A stretch of DNA of 37,575 nucleotides from Bryobacterales bacterium (GTDB taxonomy: Bacteria > Acidobacteriota > Terriglobia > Bryobacterales > Bryobacteraceae). The DNA is taken from contig DAIDHC010000117.1 of NCBI GenBank assembly GCA_027452065.1, positions 1 through 37,575 on the forward strand, in the 5' to 3' direction. The notes beneath the pieces are model-generated. The model had not been told where the DNA came from. It ran no database searches and worked only from the letters and a program-made list of their open reading frames with translations. Position numbers and translations under genes: made by a program. Shown in pieces: positions 25,207 to 32,970 of this stretch (position 1 is its first letter; every line of letters starts with the position of its first letter).

Positions 25207-25732
25207 CCACCCGCAGGTGGCAGCGGATGTCGAGCGCCGGAAACCACCACGCCGCGTGCCTCTCATACCAGGCGAGCGACCGTCCCGCGATCCACCGCCC
25301 CAGATTGTCCAGCACGAAATTTCCCCCGAAGCTCAATTCCACCGCCGCGATCTCGAAGCTGAACGCCGAGCCGGTGAACGACTCGAACGCCCGCCCCGTG
25401 AAGTACTCGAAGCTCCGCGCCGCCAGGTGCGTCTTGTGCGTCGGATCGGTGAACGAGTTGTGCGAGCTGAAGTGCGGCGTGGTCACGTAGACGTCGGCGC
25501 CGGCCCGCGCCACCCGGTGCACCTCCGCCATCGCCCGCATGATGTCGCCGAAATGCTCGATCACGTGCGACATGTGGATCCGCGTGAAGCGGTCGCTTTC
25601 GAGCGGCCAGGGATAGCGGTCCAGGTCCCAGATGATGTCCGCCGACGAGCCCGGCGCGATGTCGATGCCCACCGCGTCCGCCTCGATCTTGCGCGTCCCG
25701 CAGCCGATGTCCAGTACCGTCGAGCCCGTCAT
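25199..25732 (-). CDS. Class I SAM-dependent methyltransferase
   Basis: A 177-aa methyltransferase of the Methyltransf_11 type. Motif I is VLDIGCGTRKIEADAVGIDI, followed by ADIIWDLDRYPWPL and the post-II HMSHVIEHFGDIMRAMAEVH. Such small enzymes often act on cell-wall sugars or lipid precursors, but no substrate can be inferred here. Cytoplasmic, no leader. A TATACT stands 8 nt upstream of the ATG at 25732, so the transcript is likely near-leaderless and separate from the transporter gene upstream. Confidence 0.88.
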   Translation of the reverse strand: MTGSTVLDIGCGTRKIEADAVGIDIAPGSSADIIWDLDRYPWPLESDRFTRIHMSHVIEHFGDIMRAMAEVHRVARAGADVYVTTPHFSSHNSFTDPTHKTHLAARSFEYFTGRAFESFTGSAFSFEIAAVELSFGGNFVLDNLGRWIAGRSLAWYERHAAWWFPALDIRCHLRVVK

Positions 25733-25740
25733 CAGAGCCG

Positions 25741-25746
25741 AGTATA
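25741..25746 (-). promoter_or_regulatory. -10 element of the methyltransferase gene (near-leaderless)
   Basis: On the minus strand TATACT (plus-strand AGTATA) ends 8 nt before the ATG at 25732-25730, in the 27-bp gap to the preceding transporter gene. Confidence 0.45.
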
Positions 25747-25759
25747 GGCCGCGCGGGCG

Positions 25760-26446
25760 CTACACTTCCACCAGGAACGGATTGAACCGGGTGCCGCGGT
25801 CGAACACGTCCACGCCCTCGGAGCGCTTGAGCGCGTTCACCACCAGATAGGTGAGCGGCGTGGCCAGCACCTCATAGGCCACCTTGAACAGATAGCCGTC
25901 CACAATCAGCTTCACCACCGTCGCCGCATTGATCGAAAATCCGAACGCCAGCGTCATCACCACGATGGTGTCCACCAACTGGCCGGCTATCGTGGAGCCG
26001 ACCGTCCTCGACCATAAGTGCCGGCCCTCGGTCAGCAGCTTCATCTTCGCCATCACGAATGAATTGGTGAACTCGCCGCACCAGTAGGCGGCCAGGCTTG
26101 CCACCACCAGCCGCGGCACCACGCTGAACACGGTCGCAAACGCCTGCTGGTTGTGCCACTCCGGCGCCGCCGGCAACGCCGTGATCGCCACGCCCAGCGC
26201 CGACAGCAGCCCGGAGGCGAAGAACCCCAGCCAGATGGCCCTCCGCGAGGCGCGATAGCCGTACACCTCCGTGAAGATATCTCCGTAAATATAAGTCAAC
26301 GGAAACAGAAGCTGCGCCCCGCTGACCCGGAGTTCTCCGAAGGCGCAAATCTTCTGCCCGACAAGATTCGATATCAGCAGTATCACCACGAACGTGCTGA
26401 GCATCAGGTCATAGTGTTTGAATCGCGACAGGTCGTTGGAGGCCAA
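25760..26446 (-). CDS. Queuosine precursor transporter family (VUT/YhhQ)
   Basis: A 228-aa integral membrane protein with about six hydrophobic segments. The N-terminal RFKHYDLMLSTFVVILLISN and the segment LLFPLTYIYGDIFTEVYGY are typical of the VUT/YhhQ family, which imports queuine/preQ0 precursors. The start is probably TTG at 26446: it keeps the conserved Tyr-Asp-containing N-terminus, and a TACACT ends 8 nt upstream. The next ATG (26404) would remove that segment. The queuosine salvage role is by family; no tgt or other queuosine gene is in the window. Confidence 0.87.
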   Translation of the reverse strand: MASNDLSRFKHYDLMLSTFVVILLISNLVGQKICAFGELRVSGAQLLFPLTYIYGDIFTEVYGYRASRRAIWLGFFASGLLSALGVAITALPAAPEWHNQQAFATVFSVVPRLVVASLAAYWCGEFTNSFVMAKMKLLTEGRHLWSRTVGSTIAGQLVDTIVVMTLAFGFSINAATVVKLIVDGYLFKVAYEVLATPLTYLVVNALKRSEGVDVFDRGTRFNPFLVEV

Positions 26447-26454
26447 GAGATTTC

Positions 26455-26460
26455 AGTGTA
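26455..26460 (-). promoter_or_regulatory. -10 element of the transporter gene (near-leaderless, TTG start)
   Basis: Minus-strand TACACT (plus-strand AGTGTA) ends 8 nt before the TTG at 26446-26444. This supports the TTG start. Confidence 0.4.
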
Positions 26461-26573
26461 CCGTCTCGCGTGACGGACGCGCCGCCGCACCCGCCGGCGC
26501 AGGAAAGTTTCCCCGCTTCCGGCTCTGCGAAAAAACGCCATCCGGCCGCCGCGGGCATCTGAAACCCGAGGGG

Positions 26574-26579
26574 TATAAT
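26574..26579 (+). promoter_or_regulatory. -10 element of the lipoprotein-GGR-hemL operon
   Basis: A perfect TATAAT ends 6 nt before the GTG at 26586, with GGAGA lying between. A transcript starting about 7 nt after the hexamer would begin at the start codon. Confidence 0.5.
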
Positions 26580-26585
26580 CGGAGA

Positions 26586-27023
26586 GTGAAATTCGGCACG
26601 CTCACGCTCATAACGGTTCTGCTGATGGCGGGATGCAAAAAAGACATCCAGAACGAATCAGCGGTCAAAGAAGGCATTATGAAGTACCTTTCCACCCGGC
26701 AGGGGCTTGCCGAGATGGAAGTGACCGTTTCTTCCGTGTCGTTCCAGAAGGGTGAGGCCGACGCGATGGTGCATTTTCAGGCCAAGGGGAACACCAATCC
26801 GGCCGAGGGCCTGGACATGAAGTACGTTCTGGTCCAGCAGGGCTCCGCGTGGGTGGTGAAGGGCCGCGCGGGCAACGGCGCCGGGCACGGGGCCGGCTCG
26901 ATGGGCGCCCCGCACGGCGCCAACATGCCCTCGATGACGCCCAACGCACCGGCCGGAGCGCTCCCTCCCGGTCATCCCCCGGTTTCCGGCCAATCTCCCG
27001 CGCCGGACGGACCGGCCAAATGA
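26586..27023 (+). CDS. Small predicted lipoprotein, unknown function
   Basis: A 145-aa protein starting at GTG 26586. A lipoprotein signal peptide (VKFGTLTLITVLLMAGC) has a lipobox L-M-A-G-C with Cys17. Then come about 70 residues of probable alpha/beta fold (QNESAVKEGIMKYLSTRQGL, EMEVTVSSVSFQKGEADAMV), and a Gly/Pro/Met/His-rich disordered tail. I do not recognise a family. The start GTG is 7 nt after a perfect TATAAT; a longer frame from 26418 has no support. Its stop overlaps the next gene by ATGA, so it heads the operon to hemL. Confidence 0.75.
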   Translation: MKFGTLTLITVLLMAGCKKDIQNESAVKEGIMKYLSTRQGLAEMEVTVSSVSFQKGEADAMVHFQAKGNTNPAEGLDMKYVLVQQGSAWVVKGRAGNGAGHGAGSMGAPHGANMPSMTPNAPAGALPPGHPPVSGQSPAPDGPAK

Positions 27024-28207
27024 AGCAGGTGGCGGTTCTCGGCGGCGGTCCCGCCGGGGCGATGGCGGCAGCGAGGCTGGCCTCCGCCGGTCTCCGCACG
27101 CTGGTGATTGACGAAAAGCTTGCCTGGGAGAAACCCTGCGGCGGCGGCATCACCTTTAAGGCCTATCAGCAGTATCCCTTCCTGCGCGACAACGCGACTC
27201 CCAAAAAGGCAGTCACCGAAGCGTTCCTCAGCGCTCCCCCCGCCGGCTCGGTCCGCATGACTCTGCCCGAGCCTCTCCTCATCTATTCGCGCCTCGATCT
27301 GAACCGCATGCTTCTCGAACGCGCCGAGCGCGCCGGCGCCGCCATCGAAAAGACGCGCGTGCTGGACATCGAGCGCCGCGACCGCGGCTGGCGCCTCCGC
27401 ACCCGCAACGGAATCATCGAAGCCGACTACTGCGTCGTCGCCACCGGCGCCCGCAATCCCCTGCGCCAGTTGGGCACCGAGTGGACCGCTGGCGACACCA
27501 TGCACGCTCTCGGCTACTGGGTCCCTCTCGAACAGAACCACATCGACATCCAGTTCCTCCCGCACCTGGAAGGCTACATCTGGGTATTCCCCCGCTGCGG
27601 CCACCTCTCGGTCGGTATCTGCGGCAAGGGCGAGCCCGCCCAGTCGCTGCGCCTGCGCCTGGAGCGCTACATGGAAGCCAAGGGCATCTCGCGTAAAGAC
27701 GCCCAGTTTTACGGTCATGTCCTGCCCTCGCTCGAGCGCCCCGCCTGGCGCCGGAACCGTTTGTCCGGCGAAGGCTGGCTCGCCGCCGGGGACGCCGGCG
27801 GCCTCGTCGATCCCATCACCGGCGAGGGCCTCTACTACGCCATGCGCTCCGGCGACCTCGCCGGCCAGACCATCGTCGCCGAACACGGCTCGCTCGAGGA
27901 AAAGGCCCGCGCCTACCACTCCCTTCTCGATCACGATTTCGCCGCCGACCTCGCCTTCGGCGCCACCCTCGCCAAGCACGTCTTCCTCGGCCGCTTCCTC
28001 TTCAGCACCGTCCCGGCCCAGATGGTCCGCTTCATCCGCCGCAGCCCCCGCTTCGGCGGCCTCATGCAGGATCTGTTCGCCGGCACTCAGCCCTACCTCA
28101 CCCTCAAACGCCGCCTCTTCCGCAACCTCAACGGCACCCTCCACGAAATTGTCATGAATTTCTTCCTGCAAAAGCTGATCCCCGGCGATCGACAGGTCGC
28201 CGGTTAG
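27020..28207 (+). CDS. Geranylgeranyl reductase family flavoprotein
   Basis: A 395-aa FAD-dependent oxidoreductase. The N-terminal dinucleotide-binding motif is [20 protein letters not shown]. Further features are [11 protein letters not shown], the family segment [30 protein letters not shown], and the FAD-contact region [20 protein letters not shown]. The family reduces isoprenoid double bonds of chlorophyll, quinones or archaeal-type lipids; in non-phototrophs the likely substrate is a polyprenyl chain of a quinone or lipid, but this is inferred. It starts within the lipoprotein gene's stop (ATGA) and sits 7 nt before hemL. Confidence 0.9.
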   Translation: MKQVAVLGGGPAGAMAAARLASAGLRTLVIDEKLAWEKPCGGGITFKAYQQYPFLRDNATPKKAVTEAFLSAPPAGSVRMTLPEPLLIYSRLDLNRMLLERAERAGAAIEKTRVLDIERRDRGWRLRTRNGIIEADYCVVATGARNPLRQLGTEWTAGDTMHALGYWVPLEQNHIDIQFLPHLEGYIWVFPRCGHLSVGICGKGEPAQSLRLRLERYMEAKGISRKDAQFYGHVLPSLERPAWRRNRLSGEGWLAAGDAGGLVDPITGEGLYYAMRSGDLAGQTIVAEHGSLEEKARAYHSLLDHDFAADLAFGATLAKHVFLGRFLFSTVPAQMVRFIRRSPRFGGLMQDLFAGTQPYLTLKRRLFRNLNGTLHEIVMNFFLQKLIPGDRQVAG

Positions 28208-28214
28208 CCCTCCG

Positions 28215-29492
28215 ATGAACCGCGCCCGCTCCGAAGCTCTCTTCCGCCAGGCCCAGGAAATCATCCCCGGCGGCGTCAACAGCCCCGTCCGCGCCTTCCG
28301 CGGCGTCGGCGGAACTCCCCCGTTCATCGAGCGCGGCGCCGGCTCCCATCTGTTCGACGCCGACGGAAACGAGTACATCGACTACGTCGGCTCCTGGGGC
28401 CCCCTGATCCTCGGCCACTGCCCCGCCCCGGTCATCGACGCGCTCCGCCAGGTGCTCGAGCGCGGCACCAGCTTCGGCGCCCCCACGGCGCGCGAGGTCG
28501 AGCTCGCCTCCCTCATCCGCGAATGCGTGCCCTCGGTCGAGATGGTCCGCCTGGTCAACTCCGGAACAGAAGCCACCATGAGCGCCATCCGCCTGGCCCG
28601 CGGCTTCACCGGCCGCGACCTCGTCCTCAAGTTCGAAGGCTGCTACCACGGCCACGTCGATTCGCTTCTGGTCAAGGCCGGCTCCGGCATGGCCACGCTC
28701 GGCATCGCCGACACCGCCGGCGTCCCCCCCTCCTTCGCCGCCACCACCGTCACCGCTCCGTTCAACTCGCTCGCCTCCGCCCAGGCCGCTTTCGCCGAAC
28801 GCGGTGCCCACATCGCCTGCGTCATCGTCGAGCCCGTGGCCGGCAACATGGGCTGCATCCCGCCCGCGCCCGGCTTCCTCGAAGGTCTCCGCGACTTGTG
28901 CGACGCCCACGGCGCGCTCCTCGTTCTCGACGAGGTCATGACCGGCTTCCGCCTCGCCCTCGGCGGCGCACAGCAGCTTTACAACATCCGCCCCGACCTC
29001 ACCACCATGGGCAAGATCATCGGCGGCGGCCTGCCGCTCGCCGCCTACGGGGGCCGCGCCGACATCATGCGCCGCGTCGCTCCCACCGGCCCCGTTTATC
29101 AGGCCGGCACTCTCTCCGGCAACCCTCTCGCCGTCAGCGCCGGCATCGCCATGCTCCGTTATCTCCAGGCCCACCCGGAAATCTACGCCCTGCTCGAATC
29201 CCGCGCCGCCGCCCTCTGCGCCCACCCTCCCGCCGGCCTCACCGTCAACCGCGTCGGCTCCATGTTCACCTTCTTCTTCACGCCCCATCCGGTGACCGAC
29301 TACGAATCGGCCAAAGCCTGCGATCTCGACGCCTTCCGCCGCTTCTTCCATTGGATGCTCGATCACGGCATCTACCTCGCGCCCTCCCAATTCGAGGCAG
29401 GTTTTGTCTCCGCCGCTCACACCGAAGAAGACATCCGCCGCACCGTCGAAACCGCGCAGGCGTTTTTCGACGATCGAAACCGTCTAAAATAG
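28215..29492 (+). CDS. hemL: Glutamate-1-semialdehyde 2,1-aminomutase
   Basis: A 425-aa cytoplasmic PLP enzyme that converts glutamate 1-semialdehyde to 5-aminolevulinate, the C5 route to haem. Landmarks are [20 protein letters not shown] at the N-terminus, [21 protein letters not shown]-type [20 protein letters not shown], and the PLP Lys267 in [18 protein letters not shown]. Length is normal. It sits between two redox/membrane genes in one operon, where haem supply could be coordinated with electron transport. Confidence 0.97.
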   Translation: MNRARSEALFRQAQEIIPGGVNSPVRAFRGVGGTPPFIERGAGSHLFDADGNEYIDYVGSWGPLILGHCPAPVIDALRQVLERGTSFGAPTAREVELASLIRECVPSVEMVRLVNSGTEATMSAIRLARGFTGRDLVLKFEGCYHGHVDSLLVKAGSGMATLGIADTAGVPPSFAATTVTAPFNSLASAQAAFAERGAHIACVIVEPVAGNMGCIPPAPGFLEGLRDLCDAHGALLVLDEVMTGFRLALGGAQQLYNIRPDLTTMGKIIGGGLPLAAYGGRADIMRRVAPTGPVYQAGTLSGNPLAVSAGIAMLRYLQAHPEIYALLESRAAALCAHPPAGLTVNRVGSMFTFFFTPHPVTDYESAKACDLDAFRRFFHWMLDHGIYLAPSQFEAGFVSAAHTEEDIRRTVETAQAFFDDRNRLK

Positions 29493-29499
29493 GGTTGGT

Positions 29500-30414
29500 A
29501 TGGACTCGGATGCGGCCTCGCCGCGCAGCGCGTTGGATCTCCCCCTCTGGAAAAAGCTCGCGGGCGGCGTCTCTGCCGTCTTACTCACGCTGCTTTTCGT
29601 CTCCTCCGGAAGCTGGAAGCTCACCGATCCTTTCACCTGGTCGGAGGCCCTCGGTCAGTTCCGCGTTCCCTCCGCTCTGTCGCTCCCCTTCACCCTCGCC
29701 CTCGGCATCGCGGAAATGCTCGGCGGCGTGCTGATTTTCGTGCCCCGCTTCCGCCGCTGGGGCAGCCTGATCTGCGGCCTGCTGCTGGTTGCCTTCATGG
29801 TTTACATCGGCGTCAACTACAGCACCCTCGTGGGTAAGGATTGCAGTTGCTTCCCCCTGGTCAAGCGCAGCGTCGGGCCCGGATTCTTCATCGGCGACGG
29901 CATTATGCTGCTGATGGCCGTCCTCGCCTGGCTGTGGGCCCGCCCCTCGCGCGGCCTCCGCGTCGCGCTCATGGTGCTCGGCGCCGTCACCGTCTTCGCC
30001 GGAGTTTCCTACGGCGTCAACGTCGCCCGCCTCACCGGCACCAAGGCTCCCGCCTCCGTCGTCGTCGACGGCGCGCCCCGTTCGCTCCAGTCCGGCCACA
30101 TCTTCCTATTCTTTTACGACCCGGCCTGTATGCACTGCGACGCCGCCGCCCGCCGCATGGCCAAGCTCGCCTGGAAAGACACCAGCGTCATCGCCATCCC
30201 CATTAACCAGCCCCAGTGGGCCGCCGCTTTCCTTCACGACACCGGCCTCAAAGCCGGCACCTCGCTCGATGTCAAACCCCTCCGCGACGTCTTCAAGTTC
30301 CTGAACACGCCCTACGGTGTGGCCCTGGTCAACGGCCGCGAGAAAGCCGACGTCAACAACTTCGACGAATCCGAACCCGCCAAAACCCTGCGCTCCATCG
30401 GCTTCGTCGAGTAG
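29500..30414 (+). CDS. MauE/DoxX-like membrane protein fused to a thioredoxin-like domain
   Basis: A 304-aa protein. The first 175 residues contain about five hydrophobic segments (VSAVLLTLLFVSS, LPFTLALGIAEMLGGVLIFV, LICGLLLVAFMVYIGV, MLLMAVLAWLW, VALMVLGAVTVFAG) and the MauE/DoxX-type Cys pair C115-S-C117 in GKDCSCFPL. The C-terminal part (about 190-304) is a thioredoxin-like domain, with HIFLFFYDPACMHCDAAARR and active-site C210-M-H-C213. The layout suggests a membrane electron relay that passes electrons between thiols across the membrane. It follows hemL by 7 nt. A TAAAAT over the hemL stop may be a secondary promoter. Confidence 0.82.
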   Translation: MDSDAASPRSALDLPLWKKLAGGVSAVLLTLLFVSSGSWKLTDPFTWSEALGQFRVPSALSLPFTLALGIAEMLGGVLIFVPRFRRWGSLICGLLLVAFMVYIGVNYSTLVGKDCSCFPLVKRSVGPGFFIGDGIMLLMAVLAWLWARPSRGLRVALMVLGAVTVFAGVSYGVNVARLTGTKAPASVVVDGAPRSLQSGHIFLFFYDPACMHCDAAARRMAKLAWKDTSVIAIPINQPQWAAAFLHDTGLKAGTSLDVKPLRDVFKFLNTPYGVALVNGREKADVNNFDESEPAKTLRSIGFVE

Positions 30415-30731
30415 CCCCTCGCCCCGTCCGCCGCCGGCCACAGAACGCCCGCAAAACTCCCGCCGCCCGCGCGCCTCCGCTGCGCCCGTCATTCCCGGCC
30501 CCGTCACAGCCCCGCCACGGCCCGACCTCCGCACCCGGACTCCAAGTCCCGTCCCGGCCACGCCTCCGCCGCGCCCCTCATTTCAAGCGCCCTCGCGGCC
30601 CCGCCCCCGCGACCTGACTCCAAGCCCCGCCGCGGCCCCGCCGCCGCGCCCCCCTCATCCAAAAACACGAACGGCCCGGGAAGCTTTCGCGCTTCCCGGG
30701 CCGTCGATTCTCAAGCGGCCTGACGCCGCAC
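30415..30731. repeat. 317-bp C-rich intergenic region with degenerate direct repeats
   Basis: No gene is visible: every frame reads as Pro/Arg/Ala-rich. Two related short blocks recur: GACTCCAAG at 30538-30546 and 30616-30624 (78 bp apart), and CGCCTCCGC followed by a ...GCGCCC-TCAT stretch at 30472-30493 and 30561-30582, with a weaker third copy near 30639-30658. The arrangement suggests an old, decayed tandem duplication with a period of about 78-89 bp. A terminator occupies the right end. Confidence 0.5.
30661..30703 (-). terminator. Rho-independent terminator of the M48 protease gene
   Basis: A perfect 13-bp inverted repeat (CGGCCCGGGAAGC 30672-30684 and GCTTCCCGGGCCG 30691-30703) with a 6-nt loop. 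Read on the minus strand it is followed by a T5 tract (plus-strand AAAAA at 30661-30665), 28 nt past the M48 stop. It may also stop plus-strand transcripts, but no T run follows on that side. Confidence 0.75.
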
Positions 30732-31748
30732 TCAGTTGTTGTTGTCCGTCGAACCCGGCCGGCGCTTTAATGTCGGCCGCTCGTCGTCGTCGCCCTTGCT
30801 GTTCGTGCTTCCGTCGTCGGCGTTAATCGGCCCCGAGCCCGGCGTGCGCCGCAGCGTCGGCTTGTTCGGATCCTTCACTTCGTCCACGCGGCGCCGGTTG
30901 TGCATCATCGCCAGCCGCGCCTTCACGTCGTTGAATTCCGACGTCGTCAGGATGTACTCCGGCTTCTCTTTCAGCATGGTGTTGATGTCCTGCTGAACGG
31001 CCTTAACGCGATCTTCGGTCGGCGGATGCGTCGAGAACACTTTCGAAACCGTCCCCGGCTTCTTCTTCTCCAGCGTCTCGATTTTTTCAAAGAAATCGAC
31101 GAACGCCGTCGGATCGTAGCCCGCTTTGTACATGTACTGCAGTCCGAGCATATCGGCTTCCGACTCGAAGCCGCGCGAGAACTTCAGAAACGCAACCGGC
31201 ACCAGCACGCTCGCCGCTTCGTACAGCCCGTACCCGGTCCAGCCGTAGCTGAACAGCATCAGCGGAATCATGCCGAGCTGCGCGATCTCGCCGCGCGTCG
31301 CCTGCCTCGTGCCGTGCCGCGCCGCCACGTGCGCGATCTCATGCGCCATCACCCCGGCCAGTTCCGCTTCATTGTCCGCGCTCAGAATCAGCCCCGAGTT
31401 CACAAAGAAGAACCCGCCCGGCAGCGCGAACGCGTTCACGTCCTCGCTGTCGATCACCTTGATCGTGAACGGCACCTTGGCGTCCGAGTTCCGCACCAGG
31501 TTCTGCCCCACCCGGTTCACATACTCCGAGATCACCGGGTCGTTGATGATCTTGGCCTGCTTCTCCACGTCTTGGGCCAGGCCCTTGCCAAGAGCGATCT
31601 CTTTGTCGAGAGAGTAGAAATTGACGCCCTTACCGACATCGCGATTGCCGATATCATCCGGGTTGTCTTTCTTGTTGCCCGCCCAGCCCGGCACCGCGAT
31701 CAGCACCGAGAGGATCAGGCTAACACTGGCGGAAAGCGGCCTTCGCAT
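30732..31748 (-). CDS. M48-family periplasmic zinc metalloprotease
   Basis: A 338-aa secreted or membrane-tethered protease. Signal peptide MRRPLSASVSLILSVLIAVP then GWAG. The zinc site is HEIAH (residues 136-140) with third ligand Glu195 in RGFESEADMLGL; the surrounding NEAELAGVMAHEIAHVAARH and PLAD-type segments are characteristic of BepA/Oma1-like M48 enzymes that clear misassembled envelope proteins. The C-terminal 50 residues are charged and contain two related motifs, PTLRRTPGS and PTLKRRPGS. The ATG at 31748 has a good ribosome binding site (AAGGAG, 7 nt). Confidence 0.92.
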   Translation of the reverse strand: MRRPLSASVSLILSVLIAVPGWAGNKKDNPDDIGNRDVGKGVNFYSLDKEIALGKGLAQDVEKQAKIINDPVISEYVNRVGQNLVRNSDAKVPFTIKVIDSEDVNAFALPGGFFFVNSGLILSADNEAELAGVMAHEIAHVAARHGTRQATRGEIAQLGMIPLMLFSYGWTGYGLYEAASVLVPVAFLKFSRGFESEADMLGLQYMYKAGYDPTAFVDFFEKIETLEKKKPGTVSKVFSTHPPTEDRVKAVQQDINTMLKEKPEYILTTSEFNDVKARLAMMHNRRRVDEVKDPNKPTLRRTPGSGPINADDGSTNSKGDDDERPTLKRRPGSTDNNN

Positions 31749-31782
31749 GGAAATGCTCCTTACCGACACGACTGCTAGCTTC

Positions 31783-31788
31783 AGTATA
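31783..31788 (-). promoter_or_regulatory. -10 element of the M48 protease gene
   Basis: Minus-strand TATACT lies 34 nt before the ATG at 31748, giving a leader of about 28 nt that contains the AAGGAG ribosome binding site. It is back to back with the TATAGT of the divergent aminotransferase gene, 20 bp away. Confidence 0.45.
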
Positions 31789-31808
31789 AACCCCTCACGT
31801 TTTTTACG

Positions 31809-31814
31809 TATAGT
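31809..31814 (+). promoter_or_regulatory. -10 element of the class-V aminotransferase gene (near-leaderless)
   Basis: TATAGT ends 4 nt before the ATG at 31819 and 7 nt before the ATG at 31822, again without room for a Shine-Dalgarno sequence. Confidence 0.4.
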
Positions 31815-31821
31815 CGGAATG

Positions 31822-32970
31822 ATGGGTTTCACTCTGGACGATCAACCGACGCACACGGCCGGGCTTGCGTTTCCCTACCGTGAGCACTTCCCCGTTTCCG
31901 CCAACCTGGTGTATCTGAACCACGCCTCCGTCGCCCCCCTCTGCCGCCCCGCGGCCGACGCCATGAAATGGCTGGCCGACGACGCGCTGAACCACGGTTC
32001 GCACCATTACGGCCAATGGCTGCAAGCCTATGAGAACCTCCGCCTCCGCACCGCCCGCCTCATCGGAGCCCACCGCGACGAGATCGCCATCGTGAAAAAC
32101 ACCTCCGAAGGCATCGCCACGGTCGCTCTCGGCATCGACTGGCGACCCGGTGACCGCATCGTCGGCTTCGAAGACGAGTTTCCCGCCAACTCCCTGCCCT
32201 GGAAGCGCTTAGCCCCCCGCGGCGTGACCATCGACTGGCTCCGCGTCACCGATCCACTGGAAAAAATCGATGAAGCCTGCCGTGGCGCCCGCCTCCTGGC
32301 CATCAGTTTCGTCCAATATATCAGCGGTTTCCGCGCCAATCTCGAGGCCATCGGCGAAATCTGCCGCCGCCGCGGCGTCTTCTTCTTCGTCGATGCCATC
32401 CAGGGCCTCGGCGCTTTTCCCCTCGACGTCGAAGCCGCTCACATCGACGCCCTCGCCGCCGACGGCCACAAATGGCTCCTCGGTCCGGAAGGCTGCGGTA
32501 TCCTCTATGTCCGCCGCAGCCGCCTCGATGAAATCGAGCCCGTCGAGTTCGGCTGGACCAACGTCTCCGGCTATGACAGCTACGATCCCGGCGACATCGT
32601 CCTCCGCCCCGACGCCGGCCGCTACGAGTGCGGCACCCTGAACACCATCGGCTGCTACGGCCTCGCCGCCGCCATCGAGTTCATCCTCGAAGCCCAGGTG
32701 AGCCGCATCGCCCCCGCCGTCACCGCCCTGGCCGGCCGCGCCGCCGAAGGCGCCGCCCGCCGCGGCTACCAACTCCTCGGCCAGCGCACTCCCGCCACCG
32801 CCGCCGGAATCGTCAGCTTTCGCAAGGACGGCCTCGATTCTGCCGCCATCGCCCGCCAGCTCGGCAAACGCGGCATCTCGGTCGCCGCCCGCCGCGGCTG
32901 GATCCGCGTCTCTCCCCATTTCTACATCACGCCCGAACAGATCGATGTCATGATCGAGGCTCTACCCTGA
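31822..32970 (+). CDS. Class-V aminotransferase-fold PLP enzyme
   Basis: A 382-aa enzyme of the cysteine desulfurase/isopenicillin N epimerase-like group. Visible features are VYLNHASVAPLCRP near the N-terminus, the cofactor region IAIVKNTSEGIATVAL, FVDAIQGLGAFPLDVE, and the PLP Lys in ALAADGHKWLLGPEGCGILY. It lacks an obvious catalytic Cys loop of a desulfurase, so an epimerase- or lyase-like activity is at least as likely; no substrate is called. ATG 31819 (one residue longer) is equally possible. The stop overlaps the cytochrome start (TGATG at 32968-32972). Confidence 0.87.
   Translation: MGFTLDDQPTHTAGLAFPYREHFPVSANLVYLNHASVAPLCRPAADAMKWLADDALNHGSHHYGQWLQAYENLRLRTARLIGAHRDEIAIVKNTSEGIATVALGIDWRPGDRIVGFEDEFPANSLPWKRLAPRGVTIDWLRVTDPLEKIDEACRGARLLAISFVQYISGFRANLEAIGEICRRRGVFFFVDAIQGLGAFPLDVEAAHIDALAADGHKWLLGPEGCGILYVRRSRLDEIEPVEFGWTNVSGYDSYDPGDIVLRPDAGRYECGTLNTIGCYGLAAAIEFILEAQVSRIAPAVTALAGRAAEGAARRGYQLLGQRTPATAAGIVSFRKDGLDSAAIARQLGKRGISVAARRGWIRVSPHFYITPEQIDVMIEALP

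Noticed and set aside
26972..29420. Two long minus-strand frames (27.0-28.4 and 28.2-29.4 kb)
   Set aside because: Gly/Ala/Glu-rich shadows of the flavoprotein and hemL genes caused by high third-position GC.
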